A stretch of 64,000 nt of DNA, from positions 310,001 to 374,000 of the forward strand of contig JAXLTL010000001.1 in NCBI GenBank assembly GCA_046330075.1, given 5' to 3'. Positions 34,832-42,512 of the stretch are shown one piece after another. The notes below the pieces were generated by a model that saw nothing but the letters and a program-made list of their open reading frames with translations, had not been told where the DNA came from and searched no databases. This stretch comes from JAJTFW01 sp046330075. GTDB lineage: Bacteria; Bacteroidota; Bacteroidia; AKYH767-A; OLB10. A program made the position numbers and the translations under genes. The first letter of the stretch is position 1. Every line of letters starts with the position of its first letter.

Positions 34832-35872
34832 ATGGAAATCAAACTTACTCAATATAGCCATGGCTACGGATGCGGTTGCAAAATTGCTCCAGCCGTGCTC
34901 GACGAAATCCTCAAAGGCAACGAAAGCACCGGCGATTTTCCGGGATTACTGGTTGGTAACTCGACACGTGATGACGCTGCAGTACTGGACATCGGCAACG
35001 GTTGGGCCATGGTGAGTACGACCGATTTCTTCATGCCGATTGTGGATGATCCCTTCGAATTCGGACGAATCGCTGCCACCAACGCCATCTCCGATATCTA
35101 CGCCATGGGCGGAAAACCGAACCTGGCGATCGCCATTTTAGGCTGGCCGGTAGATAAGCTGGCGCCGGAAATTGCAGCCAAAGTCGTTGCCGGTGGACGT
35201 TCCGTTTGCGCCGATGCGGGAATTCCATTAGCCGGCGGACACAGCATCGACAGTCCCGAACCGATTTTTGGCTTGGCTGTAAACGGCATGGTCCAATCCA
35301 ACCGACTCCTCCGCAACAACACCGCTGAAGCCGGCGATCTGCTTTTTCTCACCAAACCCTTAGGCGTAGGCATCATCACCACGGCCGAGAAGATGGGCAA
35401 GGCGAAGCCGGAAGATGTGCAGATGGCCATCACCAACATGACCACGTTGAATAAAATCGGTGAACGATTAGCAGAGATAAATGGCGTACATGCCGTCACC
35501 GATATCACCGGCTTCGGACTCTTCGGACATCTTCTCGAAATGGCCGAAGGCAGCAATCTCGCCGCCGAACTGCATCTCACGAAACTCCCAGAGCTACCCG
35601 GTCTGGACCATTACATGAACCAGTTCACGATTCCCGCCATTACCTACCGCAACTGGAACAGCTACGGCCATCTCCTCACCGAACCAGATGCACGTACCTT
35701 GCACCTCGGCTGCGATCCACAAACCAGCGGCGGGCTCCTCATCGCCATAGCTCCATCCGACAAAGACGCATTGATTGCGCTGATGAAATCATATGGAGTT
35801 GCGGAAGATTGTCTGCAGCCGATTGGAGAGATCAAAGAAAAGAAAGGGGAGAAGTGGGTAGAGTTGGTGTAA
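34832..35872 (+). CDS. selD: Selenide, water dikinase SelD
   Basis: 346 residues. SelD makes selenophosphate from selenide and ATP. The flexible N-terminus YSHGYGCGCKIAP has cysteine at 14 (the catalytic Cys/Sec position) and lysine at 17; the usual GAGCGCK reads GYGCGCK. Later motifs DDAAVLD, TTDFFMPIVDDPFEFGRIAATNAISD and LAGGHSI are intact. It is in an operon with mnmH. Odd point: the last 80 codons (35633-35872) are repeated in diverged form at 37352-37594, beyond a DUF4143 ATPase gene, so the 3' end of this gene may have been replaced by an incoming copy. Confidence 0.96.
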   Translation: MEIKLTQYSHGYGCGCKIAPAVLDEILKGNESTGDFPGLLVGNSTRDDAAVLDIGNGWAMVSTTDFFMPIVDDPFEFGRIAATNAISDIYAMGGKPNLAIAILGWPVDKLAPEIAAKVVAGGRSVCADAGIPLAGGHSIDSPEPIFGLAVNGMVQSNRLLRNNTAEAGDLLFLTKPLGVGIITTAEKMGKAKPEDVQMAITNMTTLNKIGERLAEINGVHAVTDITGFGLFGHLLEMAEGSNLAAELHLTKLPELPGLDHYMNQFTIPAITYRNWNSYGHLLTEPDARTLHLGCDPQTSGGLLIAIAPSDKDALIALMKSYGVAEDCLQPIGEIKEKKGEKWVELV

Positions 35873-35983
35873 TGGATATAAACCTCACTTAACTTTTCTT
35901 CGGAGAACATCAGACCAACCCAAGCGCTACTATTTCTTTTATTTCAAGGAATCTTAAATCAATTATTCATCAATCTGATAGAA

Positions 35984-37237
35984 TTACATTCCTAACGATC
36001 CTATCGAAATAACATTTATTCCATCATTGCGTGTATAGCTTATTCCGGTTCCTGTAATGATATTCAGTGATGCCGGAGCTTTGGTTTTATTATGATCGAT
36101 TTGAGCGGCAAACTTTTTCAAGTTTATAGCAGCATCTTCAATCTGGCCAGTACCCAGTTTAATTTCAAAAGCACACCAGTCACCATTGTATTTTTGAACA
36201 ATACTATCTACTTCTAAACCGCTTGCATCACGATAATGATAGACACTTGCGTCATTGGCTTGCGCATAAACGCGTAAATCGTGTATGACCATGGATTCGA
36301 ATAGAAATCCTGTAAAATTCAGGTCGTTTAACAGACGATCATCATTTGCTCCAAGTGCTGCAACTGCCAACGAAACATCAGTAAAATGTCTTTTGGGAGA
36401 TTTTCGCATCGAGTAAGATGAGCGGATATGCGGATTCCATGCCGGTTGATCTTCAATAATCATTAGCCGTTGCAATGCATCCATATACTCATAGATAGTA
36501 GGACGTGAAATTCCGGTTTTATCCCTGTCATTTATATCTTTTTCAAGCGTAGAAAGCTCTACTAGTGTCGAAGTATTTCTCGCAAGTGCTTTGAGAAGAC
36601 TTCTTATTTTGATCGGGTCTTTTTTTACGCCTGATACTTTGCTCATATCTACTTCAGCCAACAATTCAATATAAGTACGATTAAGTTCGCTGGCCTGATG
36701 TGATTTTCTGTTGAGATTAGCAGGAAATCCACCTACGATTATTCGTTCAACAATTAGCTCCAGGTCTATCGGGTGGTCTTCAATTTTGATTTTTTCGCCT
36801 TCAAAGAGTTTTGCCAAACTGATGTTGCCAGTTGAAAATCCCATTTCCTGCCATGACATTGTACGCATGTCAACAATCGTGAAACGTCCGGCCCCGGAAT
36901 GCATTCTCGCATCATCAGCCGGATTCGATGAACCGGTAAGAATGAATTGGGCATTTTTCTTTCTTTCATCTACTTCATGTCTTATATAGTCCCAGATTCG
37001 AGGCTGTATCTGCCATTCATCAATCAGCCGTGGCGTTTCTCCTACCAACAACCTTTGAGGTGCGGCATTCATAAGTGCATCTACTTGTGGATCTCTGTCT
37101 ACGTAAAGAGTAGACCCTGCTAATTGCCGGGCAGATTCCGTTTTCCCGCAAGCTTTAGGGCCTCTAATCAACACTGCTCCAGAAGCGCTTAGTTTTCTTT
37201 TCAATTCAAAATCCGATATTCTACCGATGTAATTCAT
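35984..37237 (-). CDS. AAA-type ATPase with DUF4143 domain
   Basis: 417 residues. The N-terminal ATPase has Walker A GPKACGKT (26-33), a Walker B-like PRLIDEWQIQP, and sensor FILTGSSNP. The C-terminal DUF4143 region (about 180-417) includes ISRPTIYEYMDALQRLMIIEDQPAW and a nuclease-like LEVDSIVQ...CAFEIKLG part, where D and ExK resemble a PD-(D/E)XK core. Such proteins are spread by horizontal transfer and have been linked to toxin-antitoxin or defence roles, without firm proof. The gene is visibly more A/T-rich than its neighbours and lies, on the opposite strand, between selD and a selD 3' fragment, suggesting insertion. Confidence 0.88.
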   Translation of the reverse strand: MNYIGRISDFELKRKLSASGAVLIRGPKACGKTESARQLAGSTLYVDRDPQVDALMNAAPQRLLVGETPRLIDEWQIQPRIWDYIRHEVDERKKNAQFILTGSSNPADDARMHSGAGRFTIVDMRTMSWQEMGFSTGNISLAKLFEGEKIKIEDHPIDLELIVERIIVGGFPANLNRKSHQASELNRTYIELLAEVDMSKVSGVKKDPIKIRSLLKALARNTSTLVELSTLEKDINDRDKTGISRPTIYEYMDALQRLMIIEDQPAWNPHIRSSYSMRKSPKRHFTDVSLAVAALGANDDRLLNDLNFTGFLFESMVIHDLRVYAQANDASVYHYRDASGLEVDSIVQKYNGDWCAFEIKLGTGQIEDAAINLKKFAAQIDHNKTKAPASLNIITGTGISYTRNDGINVISIGSLGM

Positions 37238-37252
37238 TGTAAATTAGGATTC

Positions 37253-37282
37253 AATACTAGTTTATTACGTATTTTTAGTATT
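37253..37282. promoter_or_regulatory. Inverted repeat upstream of the DUF4143 gene
   Basis: AATACTA at 37253-37259 and TAGTATT at 37276-37282 form a perfect 7-base inverted repeat 15 bases before the start codon. It could be an operator, but no regulator is known for this family. Confidence 0.3.
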
Positions 37283-37351
37283 TTGGTTTACAAATTTATA
37301 AATAAATGCTTTACAAATATTTAGAGTTGACGTTTTTCTAAAGCATATTGT

Positions 37352-37594
37352 CCGGCCATCACCTACCGCAACTGGAACAGCTATGGACATCTCCTCACCG
37401 AACCCGACGCCCGCACTTTACACCTCGGCTGTGATCCCCAAACCAGCGGCGGCCTCCTCATCTCCATAGCTCCATCCGACAAAGACGCATTGATTACCCT
37501 AATGAAATCGTACGGTGTTGCTGATGTTTGTCTGCTGCCAATAGGAGAGATCAAGGAAAAGAAAGGGGAGAAGTGGGTGGAGTTGATAGACTAA
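37352..37594 (+). pseudogene. selD: Diverged fragment of the selD 3' end (last 80 codons)
   Basis: This stretch reads in one open frame as the SelD C-terminus: PAITYRNWNSYGHLLTEPD at the start, HLGCDPQTSGGLL in the middle, and KGEKWVELID with a stop at the end. It matches codons at 35633-35872 of intact selD. Most differences are in third positions (for example tacggc/tatgga, ccagatgca/cccgacgcc), and no frameshift or stop has appeared. It has no start codon and no 5' part. It is either a remnant of a paralogue or the displaced end of the original selD after an insertion. Confidence 0.9.
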
Positions 37595-37727
37595 GAAGTC
37601 AATCATCGCGCCTTCGATTTCTCATAATCATTCTTTGATATGAATAATTTAATGAGGTCTGATCAGGTTAGACAACGTTTTTCAGCTTTGAGGTGACTTT
37701 ATTCTAGGAGGCCTCAATTAATTAATT

Positions 37728-37735
37728 TACATTTG
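37728..37735 (+). promoter_or_regulatory. TAnnTTTG promoter box for the FISUMP lipoprotein gene
   Basis: TACATTTG lies 18 bases before the ATG at 37754 and overlaps the TTG that would open a longer frame, which supports the ATG. Confidence 0.5.
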
Positions 37736-37753
37736 AAACAAAATCCAATAAAT

Positions 37754-39781
37754 ATGCTTTATAATTCAAAATTTTACCGCCTCGCAATCGTATTTGCATT
37801 CTTGTTTATATTAGTTTCTGCAGTATTCATCGCTTGTAAAAAAGAGGAAGATGGACAAGATAATGGAAACACCTCCACCAACGAAATCACCGTCTCCATT
37901 TTTGGTTCGGTAAGAGACGGAAATGGAGTGGCTTTATCGGGAGTAACGCTGAAGGCCGGCACCTCCACCATCACCAGTGATGCCAATGGTTTGTTCATTC
38001 TGGAGAATGTGAAAGTACCAAAGGGAAGGTATTATGTTGGTGCGGAGAAGTCGGGGTACTTTGACAGTGGTCGTGGTGGATTGGCTAATGAAGGAGAGCA
38101 TTATTCTGTCAACATTGTGATGCTTAGCCATGGTACTGCAGCCAATCTGAATGCGGCTACCGGAGGTGTTGTGAATACTGCGAATAACAGCAGTTTGAAT
38201 TTCCCTGCCGGTTCAATCGTTACTGCGGGCGGACAAGCTTACACCGGGAATGTGAAAGTATATAGTCAATACCTGATGCCCGGTACAGCTTCATTTGAAG
38301 ACCGAATTCCCGGAGGAGATTTAGCCTGCCAGAATGCCAACGGAGAGTTGTGTCCGCTGGTGAGTTATGGAATGATAGGTATAGAATTAGAAGATAATTC
38401 TGGAAATCCACTTAACATAGCAACCGGCAAAACTGTGAAAGTGAGTTTTCCAATAGCCAGCTCACAACTTGCCACAGCGCCGGCAAGTATTCCATTACTT
38501 AGCTATAACAACGAGAAAGGTGTTTGGATACAGGAAGGCACTGCCACTAAAAACGGCAATTTTTATGAAGGAGAAGCAAGCCATTTCTCCTGGTGGAACT
38601 GTGATGAAATTATTAATCCGCCGGCTCCAATTATTAGTGGCAGTGTTGTTGATTGTAACGGTTCGCCGTTAGAGGGTATTACCGTAACTGTAAATGGATT
38701 TTATACATTAATTACAGATGCACAAGGACAATACAGTAGTTGGATTCCTCCGGGAACATATACCATTCAGGTGTTAAGCAACAATAATGGTGGGTTAATT
38801 ACTTCCAATTCTATAACGGTCACGATTGCCAGTAGTAATGTAGCAGCCCCTTTGCTGACAACAACGTGTACTGCATATATTACTGCACAGGCAGTTGACT
38901 GCAACAACAATAACACAGCAGCCTATGGTCGCACGATTGGGAGTTTTGGTTCCAGCAATTTATTTTTCTCGCCCACTGGAAGTTTTCAGTTTTTTGTTCC
39001 GGTTAATCAAAGTATAACCGTTCAGTTAATTAATGGACAAGCGAATGCAAATAAAATCATCACCAGTGGAAACCTGAATACAACAATACCTGGCGGAACT
39101 TTCACATTGTGTAACCAAAGTGGTGGTTGCACCGGAGGCCCTAGCACGATTACAGACGCGGATGGAAATATTTATAATGTTGTATCCATTGGCAACCAAT
39201 GTTGGATGAAGGAGAACCTCAAAACTACAAAATACCGCAACGGCAGTTTAATACCAGGTAACTTGAATGAAACGATGTGGAGTCTTACTACCACCGGTGC
39301 TCAGGCGGATTACAACGATGATACTGTAAACACAGTTATTTATGGCAAGTTGTACAATGGCTATGCGATTGCCGAGCCTGCAGGGTTATGCCCCGCCGGC
39401 TGGCATGTACCAACGGATGCAGATTGGAATGAATTGGTGAAATTTCTTGACCCAGGTGCTGATACAACTACTGTCAATGGCGTTCAAAGTGCTATCGCAG
39501 GAGGTAAACTCAAAGCTACTGGTTCCCTCCAATTGGGAACAGGACTTTGGCAGGACCCTAACATAGCAACCAACCAGAGCGGCTTCTCTGGGCTTGCAAC
39601 CGGCTTCCGTTTGTCCGATGGGACTTATGTCGGCCTAAGCAGCGATGGTTGCTGGTGGACTTCTACGCAGTACTCAACATTTGATGCCGGGAAATTCTCT
39701 CTCTATTTTAACCTTAGTTCAGTATCCAGGGAACCCGATGGAAAGGTTACAGGTCTTTCAGTCCGTTGCGTGAGGGATTAA
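37754..39781 (+). CDS. FISUMP-domain lipoprotein with carboxypeptidase-regulatory domains
   Basis: About 675 residues. The signal peptide ends with lipobox AVFIAC (followed by KKEEDGQDNG), so the protein is lipid-anchored, probably on the surface. A regulatory-like beta domain (about 40-120) is followed by a ZU5-like region (about 135-285, ending GEASHFSWWNCD), and a second regulatory domain (about 290-370). The C-terminal FISUMP domain (about 475-675) has DADGNIYNVVSIGNQCWMKENLKT, CPAGWHVPTDADWNEL and the end SVRCVRD. FISUMP proteins are abundant surface proteins of the Fibrobacterota/Bacteroidota with unclear binding roles. Confidence 0.88.
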   Translation: MLYNSKFYRLAIVFAFLFILVSAVFIACKKEEDGQDNGNTSTNEITVSIFGSVRDGNGVALSGVTLKAGTSTITSDANGLFILENVKVPKGRYYVGAEKSGYFDSGRGGLANEGEHYSVNIVMLSHGTAANLNAATGGVVNTANNSSLNFPAGSIVTAGGQAYTGNVKVYSQYLMPGTASFEDRIPGGDLACQNANGELCPLVSYGMIGIELEDNSGNPLNIATGKTVKVSFPIASSQLATAPASIPLLSYNNEKGVWIQEGTATKNGNFYEGEASHFSWWNCDEIINPPAPIISGSVVDCNGSPLEGITVTVNGFYTLITDAQGQYSSWIPPGTYTIQVLSNNNGGLITSNSITVTIASSNVAAPLLTTTCTAYITAQAVDCNNNNTAAYGRTIGSFGSSNLFFSPTGSFQFFVPVNQSITVQLINGQANANKIITSGNLNTTIPGGTFTLCNQSGGCTGGPSTITDADGNIYNVVSIGNQCWMKENLKTTKYRNGSLIPGNLNETMWSLTTTGAQADYNDDTVNTVIYGKLYNGYAIAEPAGLCPAGWHVPTDADWNELVKFLDPGADTTTVNGVQSAIAGGKLKATGSLQLGTGLWQDPNIATNQSGFSGLATGFRLSDGTYVGLSSDGCWWTSTQYSTFDAGKFSLYFNLSSVSREPDGKVTGLSVRCVRD

Positions 39782-39850
39782 TCCGAATCTAATTTATTCA
39801 ATTTGGATAGTTTCAGAATTACAGTTCCGGCCGGGTGTGTGTTGAAATAA

Positions 39851-39880
39851 AACAGCCTGAGGATAAATCCTCAGGCTGTT
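39851..39880 (+). terminator. Intrinsic terminator after the FISUMP gene
   Basis: A perfect 13-base stem, AACAGCCTGAGGA with TCCTCAGGCTGTT, loop TAAA, followed by TTTGTTT. Confidence 0.85.
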
Positions 39881-39970
39881 TTTGTTTATCATCAGTCTTC
39901 GACTTGTCCACGGGAGTGTCCGAATATTCGAACAATTATTGAATGATCATACTTTTAAAATAAAAATGAA

Positions 39971-40044
39971 GGTCTTCGAGTGATCTCGTCTCGTCAAGAT
40001 AAACTTTGTTTGACTTGACGAGACGAGATGGTATCGAGAAGACC
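39971..40044. repeat. Large palindromic element A
   Basis: Outer arms GGTCTTC/GAAGACC enclose a 16-base perfect stem, ATCTCGTCTCGTCAAG with CTTGACGAGACGAGAT, around a 14- to 15-base loop. The outer arm sequence (on the minus strand GGTCTTCTCGATAC...CACTCGAAGACC) is shared with the palindrome at 50399-50457, although the inner stems differ. It ends 11 bases from the pntB stop. Confidence 0.7.
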
Positions 40045-40055
40045 GCTTCCACCAC

Positions 40056-41465
40056 CTACAACGCCTTCAACTCCCCAACCAGTTTCGTTAACACATCTTT
40101 CGCATCGCCAAAGAGCATGCTGGTTTTTGGATTGAAGAAGAGCTCGTTTTCGATACCGGCGTAACCGGCGTTCATCGAGCGTTTGTTGACAATGATATGC
40201 GCTGCGTTTTCTACGTCGAGAATCGGCATTCCGTAAATAGGGGAGGATGGATCGTTATGCGCTGCTGGATTTACTACGTCGTTTGCACCCACAACCAATA
40301 CCACATCAGTAGACGAAAATTCCGGGTTGATGTCTTCCATCTCCACCAGCTTATCGTACGATACGTTCGACTCTGCCAGCAGTACGTTCATGTGGCCGGG
40401 CATACGTCCCGCTACCGGGTGAATCGCATACTTCACACTAACTCCTCGTTCTTCCAGAATCATTTCAAGTTCATGAATCACGTGTTGTGCTTGTGCAACC
40501 GCCAATCCGTAACCCGGAACAATCACAACTTTCTTACTGTAGTTCATCAATACGGCAGTATCGCTTACGTTGATGTCCTTGATGTTTCCTTTGATTTCAC
40601 GTTCGCCGGAAGCGGATGATCCGCCAAAGGCGCCGAAAATTACATTGCTCAGCGGACGGTTCATGGCTTTGCACATCACGAGCGTGAGCAGGGTGCCGGC
40701 TGAACCAACGAGAATACCGCCGGTAAGCATTACCTTGTTGTCGTAAAGAAATCCGCCGAAGGCGGCGGCCAGACCTGTAAATGAGTTGAGCAGCGAAATA
40801 ACTACCGGCATATCTGCACCACCAATCGGAATAGTAAAGAGAATACCATACACGAGTGCGAAAGCGAAGAGTCCGTAAACGATGACCATGTTTTCCGGTG
40901 AATTCATCACCACCCAGGCTCCGAACGCGATTACGGAGATCATCACGACCGTGTTGAGGATATTGTACTGGGGCAGACGAATCGGCTGTTTCATGGTGCC
41001 ATTCAGCTTCAGGTAGGCGATGATGGATCCGCTGAAAGAAACGGATCCGATGACCATACCGGCGATGATCGTGGATAAGGCACCCGAATTTCCAACGTTG
41101 TGTTCGTACTCCATCAGACCAATCAGTGCTGCACAGGCACCACCCATACCGTTGAACATCGACACGAGTTCAGGCATCTTGGTCATCTGCACACGCTTGG
41201 CGGTCAGCCAGCCTACAACGGTTCCGAGTGCAATCGCACCGAAAATAAGTGCATACACGATTCCAGGAACGGTATAGTCGGCTACGAGTTCACCATGTTC
41301 ACGCTTTTCAAAGAGGAAAATAGTGCCGATGATGGCAATGGTCATACCGGCCGCGCCAATCAGATTTCCCTTGCGGGCTGTTTTGGGATTGCCCATCATC
41401 TTCAATCCGAGAATAAAGGTCACGGATCCGATGAGGTAGGCGATTTCGAGCAGGGAGCTCTTCAT
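40056..41465 (-). CDS. pntB: NAD(P) transhydrogenase subunit beta
   Basis: 469 residues. PntB holds membrane segments (about 1-270) and the C-terminal NADP(H)-binding domain III (about 290-469). Family motifs are visible: VVIVPGYGLAVAQAQHVIHEL and KYAIHPVAGRMPGHMNVLLAE, then DVVLVVGANDVVNPAA and VNKRSMNAGYAG. The enzyme couples proton entry to NADPH formation from NADH. It follows pntA part 2 by 24 bases on the same strand. The segment YGIPILD-like DPSSPIYGMPILDVENA is typical. Confidence 0.97.
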   Translation of the reverse strand: MKSSLLEIAYLIGSVTFILGLKMMGNPKTARKGNLIGAAGMTIAIIGTIFLFEKREHGELVADYTVPGIVYALIFGAIALGTVVGWLTAKRVQMTKMPELVSMFNGMGGACAALIGLMEYEHNVGNSGALSTIIAGMVIGSVSFSGSIIAYLKLNGTMKQPIRLPQYNILNTVVMISVIAFGAWVVMNSPENMVIVYGLFAFALVYGILFTIPIGGADMPVVISLLNSFTGLAAAFGGFLYDNKVMLTGGILVGSAGTLLTLVMCKAMNRPLSNVIFGAFGGSSASGEREIKGNIKDINVSDTAVLMNYSKKVVIVPGYGLAVAQAQHVIHELEMILEERGVSVKYAIHPVAGRMPGHMNVLLAESNVSYDKLVEMEDINPEFSSTDVVLVVGANDVVNPAAHNDPSSPIYGMPILDVENAAHIIVNKRSMNAGYAGIENELFFNPKTSMLFGDAKDVLTKLVGELKAL

Positions 41466-41489
41466 ATCTTCAGGTAGGTTTTTCGTTAA

Positions 41490-41795
41490 TTATTTTTTCT
41501 TGAACATCTCGAGCATACGGTCGGTAACTACGAAACCACCAACTACGTTGAGGGTTCCGAGCAGAACGGCCAGAAAACCGAGGATTAAGGCCACGATATT
41601 GGAAGGATCAACGTTGAGCATCACGTAAATCGCTCCAACAATAACCACTCCGTGAATGGCGTTGGCTCCACTCATGAGCGGAGTGTGTAATACCGTTGGC
41701 ACACCTCCGATAACTTCTACTCCAACAAAGATGGAGAGCAGCACGAAATAGATCATCTCGCGGTGGGTGGTAATCAATGATAATATGTTTTCCAT
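41490..41795 (-). CDS. NAD(P) transhydrogenase subunit alpha, membrane part (PntA2)
   Basis: 101 residues forming the C-terminal membrane domain of PntA as a separate protein. Three or four hydrophobic segments are visible, with GVEVIGGVPTVLHTPLMSGANAIHGVVIVG, the conserved family core that helps form the proton path. In E. coli this is part of one PntA chain; a three-gene form (PntA1, PntA2, PntB) is common in other bacteria. Normally PntA1 and PntA2 genes touch; here they are about 715 bases apart because a four-helix-bundle gene and repeats intervene. Confidence 0.92.
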   Translation of the reverse strand: MENILSLITTHREMIYFVLLSIFVGVEVIGGVPTVLHTPLMSGANAIHGVVIVGAIYVMLNVDPSNIVALILGFLAVLLGTLNVVGGFVVTDRMLEMFKKK

Positions 41796-41803
41796 TAATT
41801 AAT

Positions 41804-41835
41804 AATTGGTGAATTGGTGAGTTGGTGAATTGGCG
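41804..41835. repeat. Left array of 8-base tandem repeats (inverted relative to the right array)
   Basis: Four units of 8 bases, AATTGGTG, AATTGGTG, AGTTGGTG, AATTGGCG, lie 8 bases beyond the PntA2 start codon, between it and the four-helix-bundle gene. Read on the other strand, the unit is AATTCACC, the same as units of the right array at 42395-42480. Confidence 0.75.
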
Positions 41836-41853
41836 GATTTTATTGAATTAGTG

Positions 41854-42231
41854 TTAGTCTGAATCGTTCGTATATAGCTTCCTCCTAAGTGTGCTTTTTG
41901 AGGTTGCGAGAATATTTAATAAATCTTGTGCTTCTTTCATAACAGGATAAATGTCTGATTCGTTCAATAGTTCCAGATCATTTGATAGTTCAAGCCATAA
42001 TATTGATTCATCTAATTCCTCTACGGTAATACAAAGTTTTGAGTAGAATTCGTTGTCGCTTCTTCCCCGGCAAGCTGCTCTATAATTTGCAGCAACTGAT
42101 GAAGAAGATCGGATGAGTTGCTTACGGATGGTGAAGCCTTCATCATTCCTTGGGAGTTTTCTTGTTAGTACTATTGTTTTAATTGCAATTTCTTTAGTGC
42201 GTTTCCGCAGTGCTTCTGAGAATTGTGACAT
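41854..42231 (-). CDS. Four-helix-bundle protein of the S23/IVP family
   Basis: 125 residues, mostly helical. The family pattern is clear: LRKRTKEIAIKTIVLTRKLP, GFTIRKQLIRSSSSVAANYRAACRG, then EFYSKLCITVEELDESILWLELS. Family members are found as ORFs in 23S rRNA intervening sequences and as homologues of the Avd accessory protein of diversity-generating retroelements; they bind nucleic acid as pentamers in the Avd case. Here it sits in the same direction as the pnt genes, between pntA1 and pntA2, and is framed by inverted arrays of an 8-base repeat. The surrounding 715 bases are A/T-rich. No rRNA or reverse transcriptase is nearby. Confidence 0.88.
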   Translation of the reverse strand: MSQFSEALRKRTKEIAIKTIVLTRKLPRNDEGFTIRKQLIRSSSSVAANYRAACRGRSDNEFYSKLCITVEELDESILWLELSNDLELLNESDIYPVMKEAQDLLNILATSKSTLRRKLYTNDSD

Positions 42232-42394
42232 TTTGAATTTGAATTAAAGGGGTTTATAAGAAGTGAATTTTTCATTTTCTGATGCTTATTATTTTGTATG
42301 CCTATTCAGATATTGATCGTATCCGGAGTACTTTTCTTTATAGTTATTATTCGATTCAAACTTTCAATAACATGATCATTTTGTCATCAACATA

Positions 42395-42480
42395 AATCCG
42401 CTAATCCTGCAATCTGCAAATCCGCTAATCAACCAATCGGATAATCCACCAATCCACCAATCCACCAATTCACCAATTCA
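42395..42480. repeat. Right array of 8-base tandem repeats
   Basis: Nearly eleven 8-base units, each starting AAT: AATCCGCT, AATCCTGC, AATCTGCA, AATCCGCT, AATCAACC, AATCGGAT, then AATCCACC three times, AATTCACC, and a partial AATTCA. The end nearest pntA1 is the most regular. The array is inverted relative to the one at 41804. Confidence 0.75.
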
Positions 42481-42493
42481 GGCGCGCGGTGAT

Positions 42494-42512
42494 GATTGGC
42501 CTAGGGCCAATC
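42494..42512 (-). terminator. Hairpin overlapping the pntA1 stop codon
   Basis: GATTGGCC and GGCCAATC form a perfect 8-base stem with loop TAG. It overlaps the stop codon at 42511 and could weaken or end transcription into the following four-helix-bundle and pntA2 genes. There is no T run. Confidence 0.4.

Noticed and set aside
36711..36989. 92-codon plus-strand frame inside the DUF4143 gene
   Set aside because: Antisense shadow of the ATPase coding region; no start context or family similarity.
37352..37594. Reading the selD fragment as a functional gene
   Set aside because: It has no start codon and lacks the catalytic N-terminal Cys and Lys of SelD.
41804..42480. CRISPR array
   Set aside because: The units are 8 bases with no spacers and no cas genes are nearby.
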